Shown: positions 17,808-26,519 of the stretch, one piece after another
How the letters are laid out: each line of letters opens with the position of its first letter
Position numbering within the stretch: the first letter of the stretch is position 1
From: Pseudomonas karstica
GTDB lineage: Bacteria > Pseudomonadota > Gammaproteobacteria > Pseudomonadales > Pseudomonadaceae
Assembly (NCBI RefSeq): GCF_009707515.1
Contig: NZ_WLYI01000017.1
Location: forward strand, 60,660-124,659
DNA: 64,000 bases
Direction of reading: 5' to 3'
The notes under the pieces: generated by a model
Told to the model about the DNA's origin: nothing
The model's input: the letters and a program-made list of their open reading frames with translations, nothing else
The model's database searches: none
Translations under genes and position numbers: made by a program

Positions 17808-18701
17808 TTATTTCTTGGCGGCGAACAGCGCGTCGAGCTTCTGCTCGAAGGTGTGGTAGTCGATGCGATCGTAAAGCTCCATGCGGGTTTGCATGGTGTC
17901 GATCACATTCTGCTGGGTACCGTCGCGACGGATCGCGGTGTAGACGTTTTCTGCCGCCTTGTTCATGGCGCGGAAAGCCGACAGCGGGTACAGTACCAGT
18001 GAAACATCGGCAGATTTCAACTGTTCGACGGTGTACAGCGGGGTCGCGCCGAATTCGGTGATGTTGGCCAGAATCGGCGCTTTGACCCGGGCAGCGAACA
18101 ACTTGTACATCTCCAGTTCCGTGATGGCTTCCGGGAACACCATATCAGCACCGGCCTCAATGCAGGCAGCGGCACGCTCCAAGGCCGACTCCAGGCCTTC
18201 GACAGCCAAGGCATCGGTGCGGGCCATGATCACGAAACTGTCATCGGTACGGGCATCAACAGCCGCCTTGATGCGGTCGACCATTTCCTGCTGGGACACG
18301 ATCTCTTTATTCGGACGATGGCCGCAACGCTTGGCACCCACCTGATCTTCAATGTGGATCGCCGCTGCGCCGAACTTGATCATTGATTTAACGGTGCGCG
18401 CCACGTTGAACGCCGAGGAGCCGAACCCGGTGTCCACGTCCACCAGCAATGGCAAGTCGCAAACATCCGTGATACGACGTACATCCGTCAGCACGTCATC
18501 CAGGCTGGTAATTCCCAGGTCCGGCACGCCGAGGGAGCCTGCGGCCACCCCGCCACCCGACAGGTAAATGGCTTTGAAACCGGCACGCTGGGCCAGCAGG
18601 GCATGATTGGCGTTGATCGCACCGACCACTTGCAACGGCTGTTCGCTGGCGACCGCATCGCGAAAACGCTGGCCTGGAGTACTCTTGTTAGTGGAGCTCA
18701 T
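17808..18701 (-). CDS. prpB: Methylisocitrate lyase
   Basis: A 297-residue isocitrate-lyase-family enzyme that splits 2-methylisocitrate into pyruvate and succinate. The N-terminal [37 protein letters not shown], the metal site DVDTGFG near 87, and the active-site loop with the catalytic Cys in [18 protein letters not shown] near 115-133 identify it. AGGTGAG precedes the ATG at 18701. It is the first structural gene of the prp operon, 11 bases after the GntR regulator. Confidence 0.97.
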   Translation of the reverse strand: MSSTNKSTPGQRFRDAVASEQPLQVVGAINANHALLAQRAGFKAIYLSGGGVAAGSLGVPDLGITSLDDVLTDVRRITDVCDLPLLVDVDTGFGSSAFNVARTVKSMIKFGAAAIHIEDQVGAKRCGHRPNKEIVSQQEMVDRIKAAVDARTDDSFVIMARTDALAVEGLESALERAAACIEAGADMVFPEAITELEMYKLFAARVKAPILANITEFGATPLYTVEQLKSADVSLVLYPLSAFRAMNKAAENVYTAIRRDGTQQNVIDTMQTRMELYDRIDYHTFEQKLDALFAAKK

Positions 18702-18712
18702 GACTCACCTCT

Positions 18713-19408
18713 CTAGGGGGCGCACTCTGGAAAGTGACGCGCGATATTGCGTTTGGAAGCGCCGATATGGCGACGCATCAACAGTTCGGCCAGTTCACCG
18801 TCGCGATCGGCAATCGCGTCCAGAATCCGGTGATGCTCGGCAAACGCCTGGCGTGGACGATTGGGGGTGGCGGAGAACTGGATGCGGTACATGCGCACCA
18901 GTTGATACAGCTCGCCACACAACATTTGGGTCAAGGTACGGTTGCCGGCGCCTTGAATTATCCGGTAATGAAAATCGAAATCGCCTTCCTGCTGGTAGTA
19001 ACCGACACCGGCCTGGAACGCGGCATCGCGCTCATGGGTGTGCAGCACCTGGCGCAGTTCTTCGATTTCTTCGGCGGTCATGCGCTCGGCGGCCAGGCGG
19101 CAGGCCATGCCTTCCAAGGACTCGCGAATTTCGTAGAGTTCAATCAGCTCGGCATGGCTGAGGGAGACGACCCGGGCGCCTACGTGAGGAACCCGCACCA
19201 GCAGGCGCTGGCCTTCCAGACGATGGATCGCCTCGCGCAGTGGGCCACGGCTGATGCCATAGGTGCGGGCCAGCTCCGGCTCGGAAATCTTGCTGCCTGG
19301 GGCGATCTCGCCCTTGACGATGGCGGCCTGGATACGGCGGAAGACGTTCTCAGACATTGTCTGGGATTCGTCCGACGTTGCCACTGGGGCTTCCGATTGA
19401 TCCAGCAT
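18713..19408 (-). CDS. GntR/FadR-type regulator of the prp operon
   Basis: A 231-residue protein with an N-terminal GntR winged helix (ELARTYGISRGPLREAIHRLEGQRLL) and a C-terminal FCD ligand domain with metal-type residues (ERDAAFQ, DFHYRI, FAEHHRIL). It is the first gene of the methylcitrate operon and most likely senses methylcitrate or propionyl-derived signals to repress it (inference from position). The ATG at 19408 has AAAGGTG upstream. An in-frame ATG 14 codons earlier would place a leader across the operator, so it is less likely. Confidence 0.92.
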   Translation of the reverse strand: MLDQSEAPVATSDESQTMSENVFRRIQAAIVKGEIAPGSKISEPELARTYGISRGPLREAIHRLEGQRLLVRVPHVGARVVSLSHAELIELYEIRESLEGMACRLAAERMTAEEIEELRQVLHTHERDAAFQAGVGYYQQEGDFDFHYRIIQGAGNRTLTQMLCGELYQLVRMYRIQFSATPNRPRQAFAEHHRILDAIADRDGELAELLMRRHIGASKRNIARHFPECAP

Positions 19409-19420
19409 ATTGTCGACACC
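19409..19420. promoter_or_regulatory. Proximal operator for the GntR regulator
   Basis: ATTGTCGACACC matches ten of the twelve positions of the perfect palindrome at 19482-19493. It lies immediately upstream of the regulator start codon, where binding would block transcription or translation initiation. This supports autoregulation of the prp operon. Confidence 0.55.
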
Positions 19421-19481
19421 TTTAAAATCAATTCCACAAAAACTAGCCAAATAGCCCTAGATAGTCAAAGAATAAATACGC

Positions 19482-19493
19482 ATTGTCGACAAT
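19482..19493. promoter_or_regulatory. Palindromic operator ATTGTCGACAAT upstream of the prp operon
   Basis: A perfect 12-base palindrome, ATTGTCGACAAT, about 75 bases upstream of the regulator start, with a second imperfect copy at 19409-19420. GTCGAC-centred palindromes of this type are usual for FadR-subfamily GntR regulators. Confidence 0.65.
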
Positions 19494-19682
19494 CGTCTAA
19501 TAAACCCACGTAAACCTTCGATAAGGGCATGGCCGCCTGCCAGCGCTGGTATCAGAAAACCTTCATGTTAGAATGCCTGCCGCTTTTGCCTGACATCATT
19601 GGATGAAAAGGCGCACGAGGGAGTTTGCGCAGCAATGCCAGTCGCCTTGAATTGAACATCGCACTGCACCGCCTCAGGATTT

Positions 19683-20219
19683 ATGAGACTCAAGCCCTTT
19701 CCCCTATTGTTTTGCTTATTGTTACTGCCGGGTCTTGGCGTCGCCGCCGAGAAGACTGTCTATGGCCTCAATGAATACGCACACCTGGCCGGTATTGACC
19801 TGCAAGTGCCGGCCAAGCTCGACACTGGTGCCAAGACCGCGTCGTTGAGCGCCCGGGACATCAAGCGCTTCAAGCGCAACGACGAGTCCTGGGTCCGCTT
19901 CTACCTGGCCATTGACACTGCGCACTCCCACCCCATCGAGCGTCCTCTGGAACGTGTCAGCAAGATCAAGCGTCGCGCCGACGATTACGACGCCGATGAA
20001 GGTCAGCAGTACACTGCCCGTCCGGTGATTGCCCTGAATATCTGCATGGGTACCGCTTTACGCAGTATCGAAGTGAACTTGACTGACCGCAGCACTTTTC
20101 AATACCCGCTGCTGATCGGCTCCGAAGCGTTGAAACGCTTTGATGCGCTGGTCGACCCCAGTCTCAAATACGCGGCGGGCAAACCTGCCTGTGCCACTGA
20201 CGTTCATACCGCTGAGTAA
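19683..20219 (+). CDS. Retropepsin-like aspartic protease (RimB/ATP-dependent zinc protease family), exported
   Basis: A 178-residue protein with an N-terminal signal peptide (LKPFPLLFCLLLLPGLGVAA). The mature part contains LDTGAKTASLSA, the D-T/S-G-A motif of retropepsin-type aspartic proteases, and RPVIALNICMGTALRSIEVNLTDR, followed by LLIGSEALKRF. The family is often annotated 'putative ATP-dependent zinc protease' and travels with RimK-like ATP-grasp ligases. The next two genes are a 7TM inactive-transglutaminase protein and an ATP-grasp ligase, separated by 5 and 0 bases, so the trio is one operon, possibly making and trimming a peptide or amino-acid tag in the envelope (inference). Confidence 0.85.
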   Translation: MRLKPFPLLFCLLLLPGLGVAAEKTVYGLNEYAHLAGIDLQVPAKLDTGAKTASLSARDIKRFKRNDESWVRFYLAIDTAHSHPIERPLERVSKIKRRADDYDADEGQQYTARPVIALNICMGTALRSIEVNLTDRSTFQYPLLIGSEALKRFDALVDPSLKYAAGKPACATDVHTAE

Positions 20220-20224
20220 TTTCA

Positions 20225-21757
20225 ATGCGCTCTCTTAATCTGCACCTGAAAGTCTTGATTGCCATCCTGGTGGTACTGGGCATTTCAGTCACCGCCTATC
20301 AAATTTTCGCGTTGGGGATTCCCGTCACTGAAGACGCCACCGACGACCTGTGGAACATCGACGCCAAGGTCGAGTTCGTCGCCAGTGCCAAGGACCCGGT
20401 CAAGCTCCAGATGTTCGTGCCGCCCCTGAGCAGCGACTTCGTCAGCCTTAATGAAAGCTTTATCTCCAACAACTATGGCGTAAGCGTCAACCGCGTCGAT
20501 GGCAACCGCAAAGTCACTTGGTCGGCACGCCGCGCCAAGGGCAGCCAGACCCTTTACTACCGCCTGGTGCTGACCAAGCGCTACAGCACTGATAAGGCCA
20601 AGATCAAGGGCCCGACCTTCCGCGACAGCATCGCTGTCGAAGGCCCGGAGAAAATCGCCGCCGAAGCCTTGCTCGCACCTATCCGCCAGCACTCGGCCGA
20701 CGTCGAGACCTTTATCAGCGAAGCCATCAAACGCACCAACAACCTCAACGACGACAACGTCAAGCTGCTGCTCGCGGGCGACCCATCGACGCCGCAAAAG
20801 GCGAAGATCATCGAACTGCTGCTGTCCATCGCCCACGTGCCGGTGGAAAAGGTCCACACCATCCGCCTGGTGGCCGACCAGCCACAAACCCCGGAACTGT
20901 GGCTGCGCAGCTTCAATGGCAACGATTGGCTGTACTTCAACCCCGACACCGGTGAACAGGGCCTGCCTGCTGACCGCCTGCTGTGGTGGACCGGCGATGA
21001 AAACCTGATCACCCTCGACGGCGGCAAGAAAGCCATGGTGACCTTCAGCCTGAGCAACAGCGAAATGAACGCCATTCGCCTGGCCAAGCTGACCGACGAA
21101 AATACCGACGCCAACTTCCTCGAATACTCGCTCTATGGCCTGCCGCTGCAAACCCAGCAGACCTTCATGATCATGGTGATGATCCCGATTGGCGTGCTGG
21201 TGATCCTGATCCTGCGCAACCTGATCGGCTTGCAGACCCTGGGTACCTTTACCCCGGTACTGATCGCCCTCGCGTTCCGCGAGACACAACTGGGCTTCGG
21301 GATCGTGCTGTTTACGGTGATCACCGCGCTCGGGTTATCCCTCAGGTCATACCTTGAGCACTTGAAGTTGCAAATGCTGCCAAGGCTCTCGGTGGTGCTG
21401 ACCTTCGTGGTGGTACTGATCGCGGCCATCAGCCTGTTCAGCCACAAGCTTGGACTTGAGAGAGGCCTGTCAGTGGCGCTGTTCCCAATGGTGATCCTGA
21501 CCATGACCATCGAACGCCTGTCCATTACCTGGGAAGAACGCGGCGGCGGCCATGCCATGAAGGTGGCAATCGGTACACTGTTCGCAGCCTCCCTGGCGCA
21601 CCTGATCATGAGCGTGCCGGAGCTGGTCTACTTCGTCTTCACCTTCCCGGCGATCCTGCTGATCCTGGTGGGCTTCATGCTGGCCATGGGTCGTTATCGT
21701 GGCTACCGCCTGACCGAGCTGGTGCGTTTCAAGGCCTTCCTCAAGGCTGATTCGTAA
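20225..21757 (+). CDS. Inactive transglutaminase-fused 7TM protein
   Basis: A 510-residue protein: one N-terminal membrane anchor (residues about 7-30), a periplasmic domain of about 270 residues resembling a transglutaminase fold, then about seven membrane helices from residue 310 to the end (IMVMIPIGVLVILILRN ... FVFTFPAILLILVGFMLAMG). The family name reflects loss of the catalytic triad of true transglutaminases. It sits between the retropepsin-like protein and the ATP-grasp ligase; its stop overlaps the next start, consistent with a coupled complex. Confidence 0.85.
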   Translation: MRSLNLHLKVLIAILVVLGISVTAYQIFALGIPVTEDATDDLWNIDAKVEFVASAKDPVKLQMFVPPLSSDFVSLNESFISNNYGVSVNRVDGNRKVTWSARRAKGSQTLYYRLVLTKRYSTDKAKIKGPTFRDSIAVEGPEKIAAEALLAPIRQHSADVETFISEAIKRTNNLNDDNVKLLLAGDPSTPQKAKIIELLLSIAHVPVEKVHTIRLVADQPQTPELWLRSFNGNDWLYFNPDTGEQGLPADRLLWWTGDENLITLDGGKKAMVTFSLSNSEMNAIRLAKLTDENTDANFLEYSLYGLPLQTQQTFMIMVMIPIGVLVILILRNLIGLQTLGTFTPVLIALAFRETQLGFGIVLFTVITALGLSLRSYLEHLKLQMLPRLSVVLTFVVVLIAAISLFSHKLGLERGLSVALFPMVILTMTIERLSITWEERGGGHAMKVAIGTLFAASLAHLIMSVPELVYFVFTFPAILLILVGFMLAMGRYRGYRLTELVRFKAFLKADS

Positions 21758-22743
21758 TGTTCGGTTTCTGGAAGACCTGGAAAGCCCTGGAAGCTCGGGG
21801 AATCATGGGCATCAACCGGCGTAACGCCGACTACGTGCTCAAGTACAACAAGCGCAGCCTGTATCCGATCGTCGATGACAAGATCATCACCAAGGAGCGG
21901 GCCATCGCTGCCGGCATCCACGTGCCCGAGATGTACGGGGTGATTTCAACCGAGAAGGAAATCGACAAGCTCGACGAGATCATCGCAGGGCGCAGCGACT
22001 TCGTGATCAAACCGGCCCAGGGCGCCGGCGGCGACGGCATCCTGGTGGTGGCCGACCGTTTTGAAGGGCGCTATCGCACAGTGTCCGGCAAGATCATCAG
22101 CCATGAAGAAATCGAGCATCAGATCTCCAGCATCCTCACCGGTCTGTATTCCCTTGGCGGCCACCGCGACCGGGCGCTGATCGAATACCGCGTGGTGCCC
22201 GACCAGATCTTCAAGAGCATCAGCTACGAAGGCGTACCGGACATCCGCATCATCGTACTGATGGGCTATCCGGTAATGGCCATGCTGCGCCTGCCCACCC
22301 GCCAGTCCGGTGGCAAGGCCAACCTCCATCAGGGCGCCATTGGCGTCGGCGTCGACCTGGCCACCGGCCTGACCCTGCGCGGCACCTGGCTGAACAACAT
22401 CATCACCAAACACCCGGACACCACCAACGCGGTAGACGGTGTGCAACTGCCTAACTGGGACGGTTTCATGAAGCTCGCCGCCGGCTGCTACGAGCTGTGC
22501 GGCCTGGGTTACATTGGTGTGGACATGGTGCTGGACCAGGAGAAAGGCCCGCTGATCCTGGAGCTCAACGCCCGACCGGGGCTGAACATCCAGATCGCCA
22601 ACGACTGCGGGCTGACCCTGCGCACCCATGCGGTGGAGGCACACGTGGAAGCGTTGGCAGTGGCCGGTGTGACACAGACGCCCGAGGAACGAGTGAAGTT
22701 TGCCCAGGAAATGTTTGGCCATGTTCCAGCAGTAGAAGGCTGA
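21757..22743 (+). CDS. Alpha-L-glutamate ligase-like ATP-grasp protein (RimK-related)
   Basis: A 328-residue cytoplasmic ATP-grasp enzyme. FVIKPAQGAGGDGILVV at about 83-99 is the ATP-binding lysine/glycine loop, VPDIRIIVLMGYPVMAMLRLPT follows, and LILELNARPGLNIQIAN holds the metal-binding E-x-N near residue 269-283. RimK-like enzymes ligate glutamate or other amino acids to carboxylates. The target here is unknown; the neighbouring envelope proteins suggest a periplasmic or membrane-bound product. Translation is coupled to the 7TM gene. Confidence 0.87.
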   Translation: MFGFWKTWKALEARGIMGINRRNADYVLKYNKRSLYPIVDDKIITKERAIAAGIHVPEMYGVISTEKEIDKLDEIIAGRSDFVIKPAQGAGGDGILVVADRFEGRYRTVSGKIISHEEIEHQISSILTGLYSLGGHRDRALIEYRVVPDQIFKSISYEGVPDIRIIVLMGYPVMAMLRLPTRQSGGKANLHQGAIGVGVDLATGLTLRGTWLNNIITKHPDTTNAVDGVQLPNWDGFMKLAAGCYELCGLGYIGVDMVLDQEKGPLILELNARPGLNIQIANDCGLTLRTHAVEAHVEALAVAGVTQTPEERVKFAQEMFGHVPAVEG

Positions 22744-22753
22744 TTCATCCCAC

Positions 22754-24097
22754 ATGCCAACCTGCTCCGTTTACCCGTTGCCCTATCGGGCAAATCCGGC
22801 CGAGTATTTTACGGCCATTCGCCATGCCCCGGGTGCGGTGTTACTCGACAGCGGCCGACCGGCTGCCGGGCGCGGCCGCTATGATCTGCTCAGCGCCTGG
22901 CCGCAAGCAACTCTGACGGTCTGGCCGGACGAAAGTGGCAGCGACTTCCTGCAACGGCTGCGGGAAAACCTGGCACTTCTGGGTGAAGCCACGTTGCCTG
23001 CGCCCTATGAACTGCCGTTTGCCGGCGGCCTGATCGGTTACCTCAGCTACGACTTCGGCCGGCACCTGGAGCAACTGCCACACCGGGCCGTGGATGATCT
23101 GCGCCTGCCAGATGCGCGCCTGGGCCTATATGCCTGGGCGTTGATCAGCGATCACCAGGCGCTCACCAGTCAGTTGGTGTTTCACCCCCAATTGAGTGAC
23201 GGCGAACGGCAACGCCTGATCACGCTGTTCAGCCATCCGACGCTGAGCGCACCCGCCACGTTCAAGCTGCACGGCAAGATGACAGCCGACCTGAGCGCCG
23301 AAGCCTACGAGCAGGCCCTTGCCCGGATTCAGGACTACATCCAGGCGGGCGACTGCTATCAGGTCAACTTCGCCCAACGCTTTCGCGCGCCATGCATCGG
23401 CGATCCGTGGGTTGCATATTGCGCCCTGCGCGAGGCCTGCCCAACACCGTTTTCCGGATTCCAGAGCCTGCCCGACGATGGCGCAGTACTGAGCCTGTCG
23501 CCGGAACGCTTCGTGAAAATCAGCCAGCGCCAGGTTGAAACCCGACCGATCAAAGGTACCCGCCCCCGCGGTGCAACGGTGGCGGAGGATTGCGCCAATG
23601 CAGCCGAATTACTGGCCAGCCCCAAGGACCGTGCAGAGAACCTGATGATCGTTGACCTGCTGCGCAACGACTTGGGCCGTACTTGCCGTATCGGGTCGGT
23701 GAAGGTACCGGAGTTGTTCAGCCTGGAAAGCTACCCCAACGTCCATCACCTGGTGAGCAGCGTCACCGGTGAACTGGCGGACGACAAGGATGCCCTGGAC
23801 CTGATCGCCGGTAGCTTCCCTGGCGGCTCCATCACCGGCGCACCGAAGATACGGGCAATGCAGATCATTGATGAACTGGAGACGACCCGGCGCGGGTTGT
23901 ACTGCGGCTCGTTGCTGTACCTGGATGTGCGAGGAGAGATGGACAGCTCTATCGCCATTCGCAGTTTGCTGGTCAAGGACGGGCAGGTTTGCTGCTGGGG
24001 CGGTGGCGGGATTGTCGTCGACTCGCAGTGGCAGGCGGAGTACCAGGAGTCGATAACCAAGGTGCGGGTATTGCTGGAGACGCTGGAAGGTTTATAG
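22754..24097 (+). CDS. pabB: Aminodeoxychorismate synthase component I
   Basis: A 447-residue chorismate-binding enzyme that makes 4-amino-4-deoxychorismate for folate. PIKGTRPRG near 269 has the Lys characteristic of PabB (TrpE has Ala here). LMIVDLLRNDLGRTCRIGSVKVP and SFPGGSITGAPKIRAMQIIDELE are the chorismate-family signatures. It begins 10 bases after the ATP-grasp gene and may share its transcript. Confidence 0.95.
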   Translation: MPTCSVYPLPYRANPAEYFTAIRHAPGAVLLDSGRPAAGRGRYDLLSAWPQATLTVWPDESGSDFLQRLRENLALLGEATLPAPYELPFAGGLIGYLSYDFGRHLEQLPHRAVDDLRLPDARLGLYAWALISDHQALTSQLVFHPQLSDGERQRLITLFSHPTLSAPATFKLHGKMTADLSAEAYEQALARIQDYIQAGDCYQVNFAQRFRAPCIGDPWVAYCALREACPTPFSGFQSLPDDGAVLSLSPERFVKISQRQVETRPIKGTRPRGATVAEDCANAAELLASPKDRAENLMIVDLLRNDLGRTCRIGSVKVPELFSLESYPNVHHLVSSVTGELADDKDALDLIAGSFPGGSITGAPKIRAMQIIDELETTRRGLYCGSLLYLDVRGEMDSSIAIRSLLVKDGQVCCWGGGGIVVDSQWQAEYQESITKVRVLLETLEGL

Positions 24098-24120
24098 CAC
24101 CTGAGTCGCCCTCTCTTCTC

Positions 24121-24177
24121 GCAGGAGCAGGCCTCTCTCACACCCAGTACGACCAGATCAACGCGCAGACTGTCTGA
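24121..24177 (+). pseudogene. Remnant of a HigB-type toxin (last ~18 codons)
   Basis: The frame ending at TGA 24175-24177 reads AGLSHTQYDQINAQTV, which resembles the conserved C-terminus of HigB toxins (THAxYDxIDAxTI). Nothing HigB-like precedes it; the frame runs back into pabB. Its stop overlaps the start of the antitoxin-like gene as TGATG, as in an intact higBA pair. Confidence 0.55.
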
Positions 24178-24437
24178 TGAACGTTAAGCCTATTCGTACC
24201 CCTGAAGACCTGGCCGCTGCACGTGCACGCGCCGAGCAGATATGGGGAGCTGAGGTCGGCTCGACTGAAGGCGATGAGTTGGGCCTGACTGCACACGATC
24301 TGGAACCCTTCATTGGTACCAGCGGACGCGTCTCAGAAGTGCTGAACCGCAAGCGTAGGCTGAGCCTGCCAATGATCAAGCGCCCGCACGAAGGCTTGCG
24401 TATTCCTTACGAGAGCTTGCTCGCGGGCGTCAGCTGA
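24177..24437 (+). pseudogene. HigA-type antitoxin with internal in-frame deletion
   Basis: An 86-residue open frame. Residues 1-38 match the HigA N-terminus (KPIRTPEDLAAARARAEQIW, GSTEGDELGL), then the sequence jumps to DLEPFIGTSGRVSEVLNRKRRLSLPMIK, the second half of the helix-turn-helix region. About 30 residues that normally link the two parts (the acidic YPIDxPDPIEAIKFRMEQ segment) are missing. With the toxin gone it is probably a decaying orphan, though the frame is open and a folded fragment is possible. Confidence 0.6.
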
Positions 24438-24493
24438 CAAGCTTCCTTGCATGACTGCTTGTAGCGGCGCCCGCGATCGCCTTCACCCGAACC

Positions 24494-25111
24494 TTACAGG
24501 CTCAACGGCCGATTAGAAGCCTTGATGAACTCTTTCTTCAAATCCTCAAACGTCTGCACCGCTGGAAACTGCGGGAATTCGCGAATCACATTCTCCGGCG
24601 CATGGAACAGAATGCCCCGGTCCGCTTCGCCCAGCATCGTGGTGTCGTTGTAGGAATCCCCTGCGGCAATCACTCGGTAGTACAGGCTCTTGAAGGACAG
24701 CACCGACTGGCGCTTGGGATCTTTCTGGCGCAGCTGGTAGCTCACGACCCGACCCGTCTCATCGGTAATCAACCGGTGGCACAGCAGCGTCGGGAACCCC
24801 AATTGGCGCATCAACGGCTGGGAAAACTCATAGAAGGTGTCCGACAGAATCACCACCTGGAAACGCTCACGCAGCCAGTTGACGAACTCGATGGCACCGT
24901 CCAGGGGCTTGAGGGTGGCGATGACTTCCTGGATATCCCCGAGCTTGAGGCCGTGTTCGTCGAGGATCCGCAGGCGTTGCTGCATCAACACGTCGTAGTC
25001 GGGGATGTCCCGGGTGGTAGCCCGCAGGGACTCAATACCGGTTTTTTCGGCGAAGGCGATCCAGATTTCCGGAACCAGTACCCCTTCCAGGTCGAGACAG
25101 GCAATTTCCAC
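24494..25111 (-). CDS. thrH: Phosphoserine phosphatase / homoserine phosphotransferase ThrH
   Basis: A 205-residue HAD-superfamily enzyme. The nucleophile motif is CLDLEGVLVPE (Asp7), the second motif is VVILSDTFYEF near 87, and AAGDSYNDTTMLGEAD near 149 supplies the metal ligands. ThrH dephosphorylates phosphoserine and can pass the phosphate to homoserine. The start is a GTG at 25111 with GGGAG five bases upstream; family proteins begin MEIACLDLEG. It is convergent with the upstream genes and divergent from cysH. Confidence 0.95.
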   Translation of the reverse strand: MEIACLDLEGVLVPEIWIAFAEKTGIESLRATTRDIPDYDVLMQQRLRILDEHGLKLGDIQEVIATLKPLDGAIEFVNWLRERFQVVILSDTFYEFSQPLMRQLGFPTLLCHRLITDETGRVVSYQLRQKDPKRQSVLSFKSLYYRVIAAGDSYNDTTMLGEADRGILFHAPENVIREFPQFPAVQTFEDLKKEFIKASNRPLSL

Positions 25112-25258
25112 AACACACTCCCATTGGTTTTATTCGAGCGAGTAAAAAAGACTGTCGAACTCTAGCGATTCATGTCGGCCACCGCAACGCGGGCCGGATT
25201 TTGTTACCATCGCCTCCTATAGAGCGCTCAGCGCCATTGACCTGTAGGAACCGTCCTG

Positions 25259-25993
25259 ATGAACCAAGCCTTCGACGTCGCTGAACTCGCCGCGACTTAT
25301 GCCAACAAGTCTGCCCAGGACATCCTCAAGCTGGCGTTCAGCCAGTTCGGCGACGACCTGTGGATCTCCTTCAGCGGTGCCGAAGACGTGGTGCTGGTGG
25401 ACATGGCCTGGAAGCTGAACAAGAACGTCAAGGTGTTCAGCCTCGACACCGGCCGCTTGCACCCCGAGACCTACCGGTTTATCGAGCAGGTACGCGAGCA
25501 CTACAAGATCGACATCGAGCTGGTCTCGCCGGACCAGAGCAAACTGGAACCCTTCGTCAAGGAAAAAGGCCTGTTCAGCTTCTACAAGGACGGCCACGGC
25601 GAGTGCTGCGGCATCCGCAAGATCGAGCCGCTGCGGCGCAAGCTCTCCGGCGTCAATGCCTGGGCCACCGGCCAACGCCGCGACCAGAGCCCAGGCACCC
25701 GCAGCCAGGTGGCGGCACTGGAAGTGGATACAGCCTTCTCCACCCCGGAACGCACCCTCTACAAGTTCAACCCCCTGGCGCAAATGACCAGCGAGGAGAT
25801 CTGGGGCTATATCCGCATGCTGGAGCTGCCCTACAACAGCCTGCACGAGCGCGGGTTTATCAGCATTGGCTGCGAGCCCTGCACCCGTCCCGTACTGCCG
25901 AACCAGCACGAGCGCGAAGGCCGCTGGTGGTGGGAAGAAGCGACGCAGAAAGAATGCGGGTTGCATGCAGGGAATATCATCAGCAAGGCGTGA
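25259..25993 (+). CDS. cysH: Adenylylsulfate reductase (4Fe-4S type CysH)
   Basis: A 244-residue reductase of assimilatory sulfate reduction. [16 protein letters not shown] is the PP-loop, and the paired ECCGIRK (near 122) and GCEPCTR (near 206) cysteines mark the 4Fe-4S form that prefers APS over PAPS, as in pseudomonads. The thioredoxin-reactive Cys is in ECGLH near the C-terminus. AGGA precedes the ATG by eight bases. Confidence 0.95.
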   Translation: MNQAFDVAELAATYANKSAQDILKLAFSQFGDDLWISFSGAEDVVLVDMAWKLNKNVKVFSLDTGRLHPETYRFIEQVREHYKIDIELVSPDQSKLEPFVKEKGLFSFYKDGHGECCGIRKIEPLRRKLSGVNAWATGQRRDQSPGTRSQVAALEVDTAFSTPERTLYKFNPLAQMTSEEIWGYIRMLELPYNSLHERGFISIGCEPCTRPVLPNQHEREGRWWWEEATQKECGLHAGNIISKA

Positions 25994-26002
25994 TGCAGAA
26001 AG

Positions 26003-26440
26003 TCAGTCCAAAACGTTATTCAGCACTTCGTAAATGATCCCGGTGGCGATGGTCACCAGGATCAGGTCGGTGCCGGCCTGCTGCCATTCGTAGCCATCAT
26101 AATGAGGTAAGTGCCCAAGCAGGCGCCCGTCGAGTTTCTTGGCAATGCCGGGTGGCAACGGCTTGCCCCGCGCGAGATTCTTCTGGATCCCGGGTGGCAA
26201 CGAAGAACCGCCGTGCCAATAATCCCGATTGTCTCTCAAGATGACTCGCACACCGCCGACATCAATCTGCGGCCCGCCGTAATAAGCACCCCCGCCCTGT
26301 TTGCCGCCGCCCTGGCCCTGATTGCCGTGGGTGCCGCCCTTTCCGTTGCCATGGCCTTTGCCGGGGTCGGCCAGGAGCGCCGGGGAACCTGCGATCAACA
26401 CCAGGCTGGTAAGCACTGACAACACACGTGATTTGAACAT
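26003..26440 (-). CDS. CigR/RcnB-like exported protein
   Basis: A 145-residue protein with a signal peptide (SVLTSLVLIAGSPALLADPG), then a Gly/His/Asn-rich stretch (residues 26-55) and two copies of a proline motif (LPPGIQKNLARGKP and LPPGIAKKLDGR), as in CigR and RcnB-like proteins. It ends in a hydrophobic segment (DLILVTIATGIIYEVLNNVL). Salmonella CigR is an anti-virulence factor; in Pseudomonas the role is unknown. It is convergent with cysH, ten bases apart. Confidence 0.8.
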   Translation of the reverse strand: MFKSRVLSVLTSLVLIAGSPALLADPGKGHGNGKGGTHGNQGQGGGKQGGGAYYGGPQIDVGGVRVILRDNRDYWHGGSSLPPGIQKNLARGKPLPPGIAKKLDGRLLGHLPHYDGYEWQQAGTDLILVTIATGIIYEVLNNVLD

Positions 26441-26519
26441 GGTCCGCCCCTCAGTCGCAGGCCACTGCGGCCCATATCAGCTTAGAACAGATATGGGCCG
26501 AACGTTCTCGCAGGTCGTC

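Noticed and set aside
20285..21289. Minus-strand frame of 334 codons opposite the 7TM gene
   Set aside because: It is the antisense of a recognisable coding region with no ribosome site or family similarity.
22754..24097. Anthranilate synthase TrpE instead of PabB
   Set aside because: The PIKGT motif with Lys is diagnostic of PabB, and no trpG/trpD neighbour is present.
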